Of a stretch of 64,000 bases of DNA, positions 34,536-45,600 are shown one piece after another. Source of the DNA: Hymenolepis diminuta. Its lineage: Eukaryota > Platyhelminthes > Cestoda > Cyclophyllidea > Hymenolepididae. Position 1 is the first letter of the stretch. The number at the start of each line of letters is the position of its first letter. The notes under the pieces are model-generated. The model searched no databases and was not told where the DNA came from. It was given only the letters and a program-made list of their open reading frames with translations. The position numbers were made by a program, and so were the translations under genes. The DNA is taken from positions 2,509,280-2,573,279 of the forward strand of contig CAADRB010000012.1 of NCBI GenBank assembly GCA_900708905.1. The letters are read 5' to 3'.

Positions 34536-35628
34536 TTCCATTTCTTTCTTTACTGGACAACTTGCTTTTTTGTGTGCTCAAATGCTATTTAATGAGCAAA
34601 ACCTGTATAAAGTTATTTGCGTTGTCATAGGTAATAGTAATAGAATGGAAGGAAGGATTATCTTTGCAGGATATCACCACTACTTACTCCATATGAGACT
34701 TGAAGAATACAGTGGTATGTGCACAATGCAGACAGTACTCCTTCTCTTCATTCAAATATTTCCTGTGTCTATTCTTTTGTTAAATTATTCAATTCCTTAC
34801 ATTTTTAAAAATTCGTTTCGGGATCATGTTAAATACCGCATTTCAATGGCATTTTAGTGGATTTAAGTAAACTTAATTTATAGGGCAGATTTTAATATCT
34901 TTTAACCCCAAATATAATCCTAATATTTTAAAGAATTATTTGAATTGTGCTAAGCCTGTATTTATAAGGTCTATATTTTTGTAAAACAGACAAAATGCAT
35001 CGAAATTATTGCGACACCACAAAATGCAATGTGTTTGTAAGCCATGACCTTCACTGATGTATCGGCAAAGGTAACCAAAGCCTCTCCGAGAGTGACATTT
35101 TTAGCATGTACTGTTCGTTTGACGGCCACACAAATGCCTTGGGGAATTATTAGTAAAATATTCTTGTCTGGCCAAAAATAAAACCACTTCTGTTTTCTAT
35201 GTAAATGATAAACTGATAATAACATTTCTTTAATTTTTATCTAAAACAGGGGAGATTTGCCCATTTAAAGTCACATGTTGAAGAATCTATCCTTCTTTCT
35301 AATCCCTTTTTATTTATTTATTCATTTGATTATAATACTTACACGAAATTGTTTTTTACTTTTTGCAAAGCTATAGAGGCGTTGTCCGATTTTGCCTCTT
35401 TGTCATAAACATTCTCTAGATTTTTCGAATTAGCTAGACCGGAAGTTATTTTGTTTTACTACTCTGTAAGGCATCCTAAGATAAACTTTAAAATTACCTC
35501 TAGTAATTCGTTGTAGTAACGTAAAGTTCCACATCTTAAAGCGCTTTCAATACAATTTTAATTTATATTGATTTATCGATTTTTCATCAAATGTATTGCG
35601 CGTGCAAGTCAAATTCACTAAAAATATC

Positions 35629-38600
35629 ATGTTGGCCATCACGGCAGTTCTCTTTAGTCTTCTTTCTCTAAACGCAATTTTAGCAGAGGAATTAATGGAT
35701 GCTCCATACGTGAGGGCAATTTATGAATTGCTAAAAGTTCCGAACAGCCCAACATTCGATAAATATCCACCGGATATATTTCAACCTCTCAGTGGGCCGT
35801 TTTATCAGCATTTGTCTCTCTCCAGTGATCCTAGATCAAGACATCTGGCAGAAAACGGATTTTCTGAGCTGAAAATGTATGATGAGGAAATTGCGTTATA
35901 TCCACCAATTAAAAAAGGTCAAGTTATAGTTATTAATGTAAGTTATACTTCTCTTTGAGATAGTTATATGTGCTTTGTGTTATATCTCGCGCAATCAGGT
36001 AGAAAAAATTAAGTGGATTAACTAAAATATTCTCCTTTTAGATTAAATTTTATTGTCACTTAAATAATTATCTGGAACGATTATCCTTTATTTCATTGCT
36101 TATTATAGAAATGAGTTGATGGAAATTGATCAGCCAATGTAAACTTCTAAAATATGCCTCTTAGATAGATGAACAAACCCTATGAATCCTAGCCATTAAA
36201 CGACTTTACAGCCATTTTAGACAATTTGACATATCTAGGGCGAATATGAGCGATAAACCGATGTTTACTATTTTTCTTAGTGGCCTTGTCAGAAGTCAGT
36301 GCAGATATCTGCAAATATACGTTCATCAAGTTTATTAAATTCGGAAATGATAGCCTCATTTTGGTCCAGACAAAAAGGTACAATAATATTTATTTTCCAC
36401 GTCTTGAGCTATTTCCAAATGTTATTTTTCATTGAAGATGTCGGACTTTCAAAGAACAAAGGTTTACATTTTTACATATTCTTATTGATTTTCATTTTAT
36501 ATCATGAAAACACTCATCATAGACTGTTAGTGTTAGTAATTTTCCATCTACCCAGCTGTTAATAGACTGAGAGTAAAATTTCTTTTCCTTCTAATTGTGA
36601 AACTCGCTCGCAGATCCAAATTAACTAACGAGAGATTTTATGACACTTACTGAAAATGAGCCATCCGTGAAAAAGATAACGTGTATTATCTGAAAATTCG
36701 TTTACTTTACTCTGAACCACTGGAAAACAAGGTGATTTTGATCATGATTAAGTCGTTTGACAATGTGCTATGCATCAATCAAGTTGGCAAGCGGATTGAT
36801 CAAGTGTTTGGACTGGTAGATTTTCCGGAAGTTGGATGCCTACGCATATTAGACCCTTTTGAAAAGCCAAAAAGCTGTTCAAATTTTTTATCACTTGGTG
36901 AAGCTTTGAAACATTTAAACCTTGGCAGTAGAAACGTACTCCCGACAACCGCTCATGATTGTAGTGAAATCGTTATTTTTTTATTAAAGAGAGGGAGATT
37001 TGAACCTTCTTTACTTCCTTCATAAAAGGTATTAAACGGCACGATGGATGTTTGAGTGATTTTGTGATTTGGTGCTTTTGCATGAATTCTATATATAAAA
37101 TGACACACTAAGTATGCACTCAATTCTGCTTGTCCTAACAGGTTCCAGTTTCCTTTACTTATTCTGTTTATAGCCAGGCGCCCTCACACGTTACCAAGAT
37201 TTTAGTAAATATGTTGGACTTTGTGCGACAATAAGGCCAACAGTTATTCTCATTATCATGTTTAAACACAATGGAAAGACTTGAGCAGTTTTATTATTAT
37301 TCAAGTCGCACTTGTGAATATGTAATTGGATATCATAATCTTTTGTAAAATTGTTAAGAGTCCACGCTTAAAGCGCATAGAGCAATCTAATATCGTAAAT
37401 TTATGAAAATGTGCGGTCCGTGAGAGCCTATTTTCATTAAGTGCTGCGCAACTAAAGATTATGGATTAAAGTATCATTGATTAAATATAAATAAAATTTT
37501 CCTATTTAAACTTAAACTAATAGAGCATGAGACAGTTCTGTGTCTTTTTATTTAAAAGTACCAACTAAATGGACTCGCTTTGAATACCACCAGCGCCTTT
37601 TTCGTCGGCGAATGATTGGAATGACTCATCATAGAACAAGTAAATCTCTACTACGGATGAGTCATTCACCCCTCGGCACGCAAAATTAATTACACATTTG
37701 GGGGACAGGGTTAGCATATTATGGAATAATGTTTGTGATTTAGTATCAGTCATTCTATTGACTTAACTGTTGGATGTTCTTATGGAGAGTGCTAGTAACC
37801 GATTTCAAATGGAAACACTAATGCATAGTTGTTTGTGTCAACATAACATGAATTTCATGAAATAATTAATTTAGGTTTGATAACCGATAATAGATGTTCT
37901 TTGGAGTCAAGGGAAGCAACTGTGATTAAAGAAAATTAAAAAAAGTTTAGCGTTTGTTTCACAAGAAAATCTGCTCTAAGCTGAGTCAAACGGTTTCCGG
38001 AGAAATCATGTGTCATTAAGTTGACAAACTCCTCTTTTACACAAAAATACAGCAGGTATTAAGTTTTATCATGTTCAAACTTTCTCTCTGTTTGTCTCAC
38101 TTTTAAATAATTCTCTAGTGAAATTGTTACGGTTGAGATATATTCTGGGTGGAAAGTTAGATTTTTACGTTAAGAATCAATAGACAGTCTACACGATCAG
38201 TCTTCAGCACTTCTCAAACCGATTCATGGAGAAGAGAGTGAACGCTTTATTGAACTCTTTCACTGCACTGAACTGATATAGCTGAGTCTTAATCTCATGC
38301 AGAATGCTAACGGGGTGGTAAGACTGATAGTAAAAAGCCATCAAAAGTTCTTTTCTATTTAATCAGAGACGTAATATATTATTAGGAAATCTTATACTTT
38401 TTTTACATTTTGCCGTTTCATTCATTTTATTTCTTACTCTTTCCACCCACTAAGTGAATTCCAATGAATACACTGTTAATTGTAATTGAGCAATAAACTG
38501 TGCAGAATAATGTTAGAGTTGTCGTATACTGGATAATAGAATTGCTATTAAGCCATTTCTTCTCNNNNNNNNNNNNNNNNNNNNNNNNNNNNNNNNNNNN

Positions 38601-41600
38601 NNNNNNNNNNNNNNGCGATCGACCAAAGTCCTAGAGGGAGGCTTAAGAGTTAGCCAGGGATTACAAAATTTCAGGCCACTAAATCATTAAGGACTTATTT
38701 AAATGTTAAACATCTGGATGGATCTTTCATCATGCATTTACCATCAAAAACACTGATAGATTCAAATAACCAAAACTAACTTAATCCGAAGTTTTCACCT
38801 GCAGAATCTCTTCCTTTTACATACGATGCCTACATTTAGCATGTACTAAATTCGTATATTAACAGAAAGCAACGCAATATTTGATTAGTTTTGTTATTGA
38901 TCATAAATGCAAATATAAGCATTTACTCCTGGAAGCGCCAACAAATCAAGTACTCTGAACCACGATGCATTATTAATCAATAGCAGTCACTTATTTCCAC
39001 TAATAAACAAGCAGATAGACAGTAATTGCTAGCAGTATCTTACGAGAGTTGTTACCGTATATGAAGTAATATCGTTTATGACAATGTAAATTTTACTGTC
39101 CCAAGCACAACAGAGACTTAAGATTATCAGTGTAATTCTTTCACTTACATATAATATTATTTGCAATAATTAAATAGCAATTACTTGGTTTCCTACAGAA
39201 GCAAACATGGCTGGTGGAAAACGATGTCGATATGGTTGATTTTATGGAAGCTCTGCTGCGGATTTACGTGGAAGACAATGAGAACGAACTCGTCTTCGAT
39301 GATGAAGAAATTTCAATGGGACCACCTGAGAACGTTACCTCCCTGAATTCGTCCCGACGAATTAAACTAGCGGAATTTCAGCGGCCACGAATATTCTTAG
39401 CCTTCTTTGTGGATGTGTATCGAGTGTTGCTGGATATTACCAAATCGTGCAAAAATAATGGTACGCTGATGCAAGCCTCCTTCTAAATCTTCTCATTGTT
39501 ATGCTTATCAAAAACTGTTTTAAAGTTTGCAATAAACAGTTAACGACTTATATAAAAAAACATACTCGGTTTTAAATATATGTGAGGGCTCTGCAATATA
39601 AAATTTTCCCAATTAAAACAAAACATAAACCGGAGAGAAGTTAGAGATCACCTCATGAGAAACCAAATTAGTACTTCCAAATAATGCAAAATACTATTTC
39701 AATATCCTTTCTCATACTTGCATTGAGTTTTTAAATTTAATATAACATTATTGTAGCGCTTTATGCAGATTTTGACCTTGAAACATTGATTGAATAAGCG
39801 GATTGCCGGCCAGACTATGGTGTTATTACAGAGTGCTTCTTTCATGGTGCTATTGAAAGAGTAAGAATGAGGTTTTACAAGTGTCAGTCAGAATTGATTT
39901 ACAATTAATATAAATACTAGACCCATATTAAATATTTTGAATTACCATTTTAAATTTCAATAAATAAAATTATCAATTGCTAAAATTATGGAACTTACTC
40001 GAATGTATAAGAGATTAGATATAAAACAGAAGCCATATCTCTCGTGAAATAATTTTTGAGGACCGTGACAACTATATATCATATTCCCTTGTCAGGTCAA
40101 TTCAAAACGGATCCTGACCAATGTACCGAGTTTTTCACAAGTTATGACCATGTATTGGCCACTTATACTGAACTAGTTTGCAAATTCTTGACGGCATTCG
40201 GACATTACGATGTTGATCACATTTGCCCAAACCTCTGCCTTCCGAGAGGTGAGCCTCTTTGGCATCCGACAGAGGAACATAGAAAATCTATAGATGTTTG
40301 TGGACAAATTCCCTTCGCCATGCCTGGAACATGTCGGCTCTATGGGAAGGGTATCTATGACCATGAATTCGTGTAAGTTTAAAAATTACTGCTACTAATA
40401 ATCTATAAGTAACACTATTCCAGTTTTATCTATAAATTTTCTCAGTTGCGAATGCATAACTTCGGCATATCAGTGGAATACAGGATCGGGGCAAATGCTA
40501 CTAAATCAATTCCCTAGATGTGAACCGAAAGATACTAAATTCGAAAAATTAACGTCGGGAGCTTCAGAGAATTTCAAGTGTTCGAAACAAGAGTTTGAGT
40601 ACTTTTGCAATGCTGACGGATCAAAAGAGTAAAATGATGTACTAGTATCACGTATTAACACCAAAAATTAACATTCTTATACTATTTTATACATATTTTC
40701 TAAAGATGTGTTATCAAGAATTCGAGAGAACGGCTTCGAGGTAAGAATATGACAGTTACAAAAACGTCAATATGGCCGACATGTATTTGCAGGGAAGGCT
40801 ATGGGGGTGTTAGGTGTGATCGGCGTTTAAATGTCTGTGAGGATCCATTGTCAATCACTGAAGAAGAGCTGAAAAGACTCAAAAAGAAAATTCGAGGTAA
40901 ATGAGTCAAAGCTGGCTTTTCAACATAAAAGTACTTATTGTTACAAGTTAATAATACCAATGAAATAAACAAAAATTTCGTAAAACAGTTAGGGAGAGAC
41001 TGTTGTGCAACATGACGAAATGAAATATAAAAATAAATAAGATTTATGTTAAATTGTAAAATTTTTATTTAAAGTGTCGCTAAGTGACTTTTAGTTATTT
41101 TAAAGTCACTATGTTGTAGAAGGTTGATAGAAACTTTAAAATTTAGAGTTAACTTAAGAAATTCTGAAATATAATTTGAAATAAATAATGATAATTAACT
41201 TAATTTCAGGCTTACCCAAAGTAATCACTGGAAATTGGCTTTGTGAAGGTTATTTGCCAAATGGCCATTGCATACCGGATCATTCTCCCAATGGCAAGTG
41301 CTCCGTCGATATATGTTGGGACGGAAATTTTGTTACTAAAAGCATTCAGTTTAAAAATTAAAGCGCCATATATTTTTATATTTTTACAAGTTTGTTTTAC
41401 ATAAATATCTTCTAACATTTTATAATTGATTATAGGAGGAAAATATAAATACCGCTGCGAATGCAGAAAGGGTTCAAAACGAGATTGGAATTATCGTGAT
41501 TTGGATAACTGCCGTCTGCGCTCAGAAAGTCAAGTTGATTATACTGAGGAATACGTAGTATGCCCACCTGGATATGCTGGGGATTATTGTGATAGGACAA

Positions 41601-42214
41601 TAAACGCTTGGTCAGGTGAGTTGAACATTTAAATATTGAGGTGCATAATATGCAACATTAAATAAAATATTAATATCAGTAATTGTAGAAGCGTCAACTT
41701 TTCATATGGAAAAATAGTAACTGCAAATGCAATATTTATATCATTGTTATACACATATGAATACGTATTTTATGTATCAGTGAGCGTGCTTATTGGATAT
41801 TAAAAACTGCAGATTTTAATATCAATGTTTATTTATTTTTGCTCCAAATATTAAATTTTAGTATGGTCGGAATGGAGTGAATGCTACCCTTATTGTGGAT
41901 CTCATCGACAGCGCAGTAAAAGGAGACTCTGTCTTGGTGATTTTGGTTGCATCGGAAGTACATATGCAACAGAGAAATGTGCACCCTATCCTTGTACTAA
42001 ATTACGCGAATCAGCAAGAAATGAAAAAAGTAAAATATACCAGCAACAATACTTAGAAAATGGAGGACTTTATGTTTTGTCATTAACTGAAACAACATTG
42101 CTGATCATATTTTTCACAATACTTATTCAAATAGTCGTGGTTATGTTACACGTTTATATATTTTGGAAAACTGAAGGCAGAAAAGCACGTAAAATTAAAA
42201 GTGAAAGAGATTAA
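35629..42214 (+). CDS. Type I membrane protein with EGF-like and TSP1 domains
   Basis: Eight exons: 35629-35937, 39199-39460, 40096-40372, 40446-40628, 40706-40896, 41210-41293, 41436-41615 and 41862-42214. All are in phase and give 612 residues. Residues 1-19 are a signal peptide (cleavage likely after NAILA). An unrecognised, partly acidic and Cys-containing ectodomain (20-about 350) follows. EGF-like modules come next: one ends CICREGYGGVRCD (about 370-385), one has GHCIPDHSPN...YRCECRKG (about 418-460), and a remnant has CPPGYAGDYCD (about 478-490). A thrombospondin type 1 repeat starts WSVWSEWSEC (494), with the WxxWxxW mannosylation pattern. A membrane span lies at about 575-597, with a 15-residue basic tail. 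It is probably a surface adhesion or receptor protein. Each splice site is GT-AG except intron 6 (41294-41435), which reads GC-AG. Confidence 0.85.
36681..37025 (+). CDS. Unrecognised 114-codon ORF in intron 1
   Basis: Lies in the 3.3-kb first intron of the EGF/TSP1 gene, same strand. The composition is protein-like, with VGKRIDQVFGLVDFPEVG, DPFEKPKSC and LGEALKHLNLGSRNVLP segments. The VGKxIDxVFG stretch faintly recalls the GAR1/NAF1 fold (QIGKVDEIFG in GAR1), but the rest does not fit, so I do not assign it. Joining exons 1 and 2 of the host directly keeps the frame, so the ORF is not needed as a host exon. It may be a gene relic. Confidence 0.25.
   Translation: MYYLKIRLLYSEPLENKVILIMIKSFDNVLCINQVGKRIDQVFGLVDFPEVGCLRILDPFEKPKSCSNFLSLGEALKHLNLGSRNVLPTTAHDCSEIVIFLLKRGRFEPSLLPS
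38565..38614. other. Assembly gap (50 N)
   Basis: Fifty consecutive N, a conventional scaffold-gap length, inside intron 1 of the EGF/TSP1 gene. The true distance and sequence are unknown, so an exon could be missing here, although the flanking exons join in phase. Confidence 0.99.
41294..41435 (+). other. GC-AG intron
   Basis: The donor reads AATG|GCAAGT and the acceptor ATTATAG|GA. No GT donor in exon 6 restores the frame: GTTGGG would create TGA at the join and GTTACT is out of phase. The GC donor gives PNG|GKYKYRCEC, a proper EGF spacing. Confidence 0.75.
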
Positions 42215-42227
42215 AAGCATCTTTTTC

Positions 42228-42297
42228 ATTAAAGTTTGCTTTCATTCTTAAATTTTCTGACGTTTTATTATTGGTCAAAATAGGCACTTCCAATAAA
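42228..42297 (+). terminator. Polyadenylation signals of EGF/TSP1 gene
   Basis: ATTAAA at 42228-42233 and AATAAA at 42292-42297 lie 14 and 78 bases past the stop at 42212-42214. They imply a short 3' untranslated region and leave about 400 bases before the next gene model. Confidence 0.5.
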
Positions 42298-42694
42298 AAA
42301 TTCAAAATTTTAATGAATAATAATACAAAAAATAAAAAGTGGCAAGTAATGTAAAAATATTTCAAAATTTTATAAAAATATTACTTTTATTTCAGATTCG
42401 AGTAAGTAGCGTATTTCATAAAATACTGTTGATGATGCGAGACACCTAATGCTCCAATTGGTTACTATGGAAGAGACTTTTAATTGGTTATTACCATTTA
42501 ACCTACAAGTACATAATATTTTCGGATTTATAATTTGAAATTGTGCAAGGCAATCTTATGTTTTCTCTAAGCTTTAATAGTTCATTAGTAATTTTTGGCA
42601 TTTGCTACGTGTAATTTTGTGAATTTGTATTATTGGTATTCTTGTTGTTTTTGTTTAAGTTATAGTTCATAATATTCGCGTCAATCTATACTTT

Positions 42695-45600
42695 ATGATC
42701 AATGGTCGTTCATGTTACTTTTTAGAGCTTTGCTCCATGCATTGCAATAATAACCAAAATAATCTCGTTCCCACAAGCTTTGTGGGGGTTGGAAATTCTA
42801 TGGCCAGGACTCCATCCGTTCCCCGAACGCCAATTGCTCCAAATCCAAATATCCCCGTCCCTAGATTTCCTGGTAAATATTTAATATTTTTAGTCATAAT
42901 TTTATCTATTTACATTTAATTACAAGCTACATGCTAGGTATGTCCCTATTCAAGACACGCTTTAGTATAATTTAATTTCTTTATATTCGGATTGATCTAA
43001 TATTCGTTTTTGGTTTACGTTCGACCTATTTGGCGTGCTATTGATCGATCGTGTTTCGGCGTGCGTGTCTATGCGTTTAAACTTCACACTGATAGGTTCA
43101 AGTGCTCTTGCTCCTTACTTTCGCTCTCTTATTGGCCCTTCATTTCTATTGGTTAGGCACGCTTGCTTGTTTATGTGTCAATGCGTAGTTTAGTCATCAT
43201 TGGCTAAGGTATTTGCTGGCGTATAACCTTGCACCTATTAGCCAATGAAATTTGTATATTGGCCTACTTTTCTCACATAGTGTTTTTTTCAATTGGTTAT
43301 ATTAAATTTTTACTTCACGATCAATTTGGGATTTAATTTGATATTGCAAAATTTATTAATAATTAAGTAATTGGCTTTCAATTTCTGTTTCCCATTACCT
43401 GACTGAATTTCTCTTTTTGGCTTGTTTTAGTCAAATATTTTCTATTTGGTGTTTTGTTGGATCTCTGCTGAAAGTTGCCCTTTTTACCGTGAATAAATGC
43501 AGTGCGGTTTCGATTTTGTTTAATATTTAATCGCAATAAATATCGAATGAAGGTAGTTAAAATTGTAATACAATAATTTTTTCTCTCTGAAATCTCAATA
43601 TAGTCTTCTTGCTTATCCACATTTGCTGTTGTCATTTGAAATTTATTTGCTTCGCTTCGGTCTCAACTTTGTATTAATTTCACGCGTGCTTTAACTATCA
43701 TAGTCTTGACGTCATTTATACGCCTTCGCTACCCCATTGGTTCACTCTTTCAAGTGTGATTTACACTTGACTATTTACGAGACTTGGGTTTTTCATCTGT
43801 GGGCGTATATTTTCGTTTTATCTGTTCTAATTCGGTCTGTAGTATCCCAGCTTCTAATACGTACCATTTATTTAATCTTCAGGGAGATTTAGCTCAGTGG
43901 GGAAGGATATATCGTTGATCATGACCTTGGGATAATAAGGACACGTAAAAGTTTGTTTCTCATACAGTTGCCTCTATGATAAGTCGGGTTGAAAACAGCA
44001 TGTGAGAACGCTCTAGGCGACTTTTGAATACCGTGTTTCGTATGCAAAATCTGGAAATAAATCACTGGTGTTTACAGACGATGCTTTATTGATTCTTCAT
44101 CTTATTATCAGTAGACTTAAAATCCTATTGAGGTGTTTACAACACTTGACATAGATAGAGGAAAGTTGTTTGGAAGGAAGCCACATTTTACTACCCTTCA
44201 GATGTGTCCAGTGGGGTTAGTCATACACTACTGGATATTTAATGACAAGCGTCCTTCTCGTGACTTCAGGCACAAAATGCTGTTGGGCATGGGATGTACT
44301 TCGTCTTTCGAGTTCTTTTGACTGCTGGTAAATACTGAAAATTGAAGTCCTTTAATAGTATTAGGAAGACCAAAAATGTTTTGTGCATAGAACGTGTAAT
44401 ATCATTCCCACATCATCGATTTGTCACTTCCATGGTTGGTCACGGCATGTCCGGGTCAATCACCATTCATTGATTGGCTCGTTATATGACCAATCATGTT
44501 CTGCCACATCGGTCATGGAAGCCAATTAAAAGTAATTATTGGTTCAATCTTCTCCGTCCAAGCGCAGTCCAATACGGTGGTATAGAGTTCCTAAAGTATG
44601 GTTCAGTAATCATAACGCTTCTGCTTTCTCCTTCCTGGTAGCCTATTTTTCCAATAGTCATGACATTGTTCATACTATAAACAGATAGTATGTATCCGGT
44701 CTTCTATTATTTAATTGCATTGCTCATAATAGTAATACCATATACCTATTTTCCGTATTAGCAAATACTATACAATATGGCCAACTTCTCCTTCAAAATA
44801 TGAGTAATCCTCGCCTTAGAAGCCTACCAAAGGATCCAAATAGTATATTCACATCAGGAAATAAGATCAACGCCGTTGAGTTTGCGAATTTCGTTGTGAG
44901 TAAGTTGAAACAAATTCCTCCGTAAATTGTTGGTTTTTACATTTTCCTTAATTTTTTTCTCCCTTCTGATAGGAACAATCAGAAATCCAGCATGTCAACG
45001 AGCTCTTAATTTCTATCCCTTGACCAAAGTTGATTCAGATGCAAACTTGCTAAGAGCAGTGAATAATGAAATTTGTAGTGGTTGTCTTTTTGGAATTTAC
45101 TCAGAGTCACCCTTTCTGCGGCCTGTCATGATCCTCAGAGAGACCCAGTTCGCTTATCCCTTCAATACTTCTCCGCATTTCAGTGATTCTGAGGGTTTGA
45201 TTCGACAGTTGAAGGATATAGCAGATGCCAAGTGCAATCCACATGCCTTTCCCATCTTATGCGCCAATCCATGCAAATTCAATGCCTCAAATATGGGCTT
45301 CACTACGGATTATATGACCCATTCCTTTAATCTCGAACTAGACACGAATCTTCTTCACTATCTTAGTGAGCAGTGTAAAACGGAAGCAAATTTGAAGTTA
45401 GTTTTCGGTCTCACTTACCAAACATCGCTTTCTTTCGTTCCTGTTTTAAAAGCCCAGTTTTTGTGATTCAGAGGGGATCAATACAGAGTAGTGTTGCGGC
45501 TTGGTTGGGCAACTACGCCACTGGTAGCAGCCAAGACAGAGTCAAATGCTCGTCGATTATTGACCGCCGATCAACTTCCAAGGAGTTTGACTATCAAAGT

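Larger units (their letters stand above)
24550..35628. other. Gene-free region, repeats only
   Basis: About 11 kb without a recognisable gene on either strand. Open frames are at most about 95 codons, mostly Leu/Phe/Ile-rich AT translation. It contains repeat copies at 29.4, 30.7-31.3 and 34.4 kb and an AC microsatellite. The minus-strand frame at 34971-35225 (84 codons) is not low complexity, but it has no recognised motif and no flanking splice support. Confidence 0.55.

Noticed and set aside
34971..35225. 84-codon minus-strand hydrophobic ORF
   Set aside because: It has some protein-like segments, but no family, no flanking splice pattern and no neighbour on that strand. Left unannotated.
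43882..43960. tRNA-like A-box (TTTAGCTCAGTGGGG) suggesting a tRNA gene or tRNA-derived SINE
   Set aside because: No matching acceptor stem, no anticodon arm and no B-box-like GGTTCRA at the right distance. A single A-box-like match is too weak to call.
45464..45466. In-frame TGA in PIAS read as selenocysteine or a pseudogene mark
   Set aside because: A phase-correct 75-nt intron removes it and yields a better PINIT alignment. All other PIAS exons are intact.
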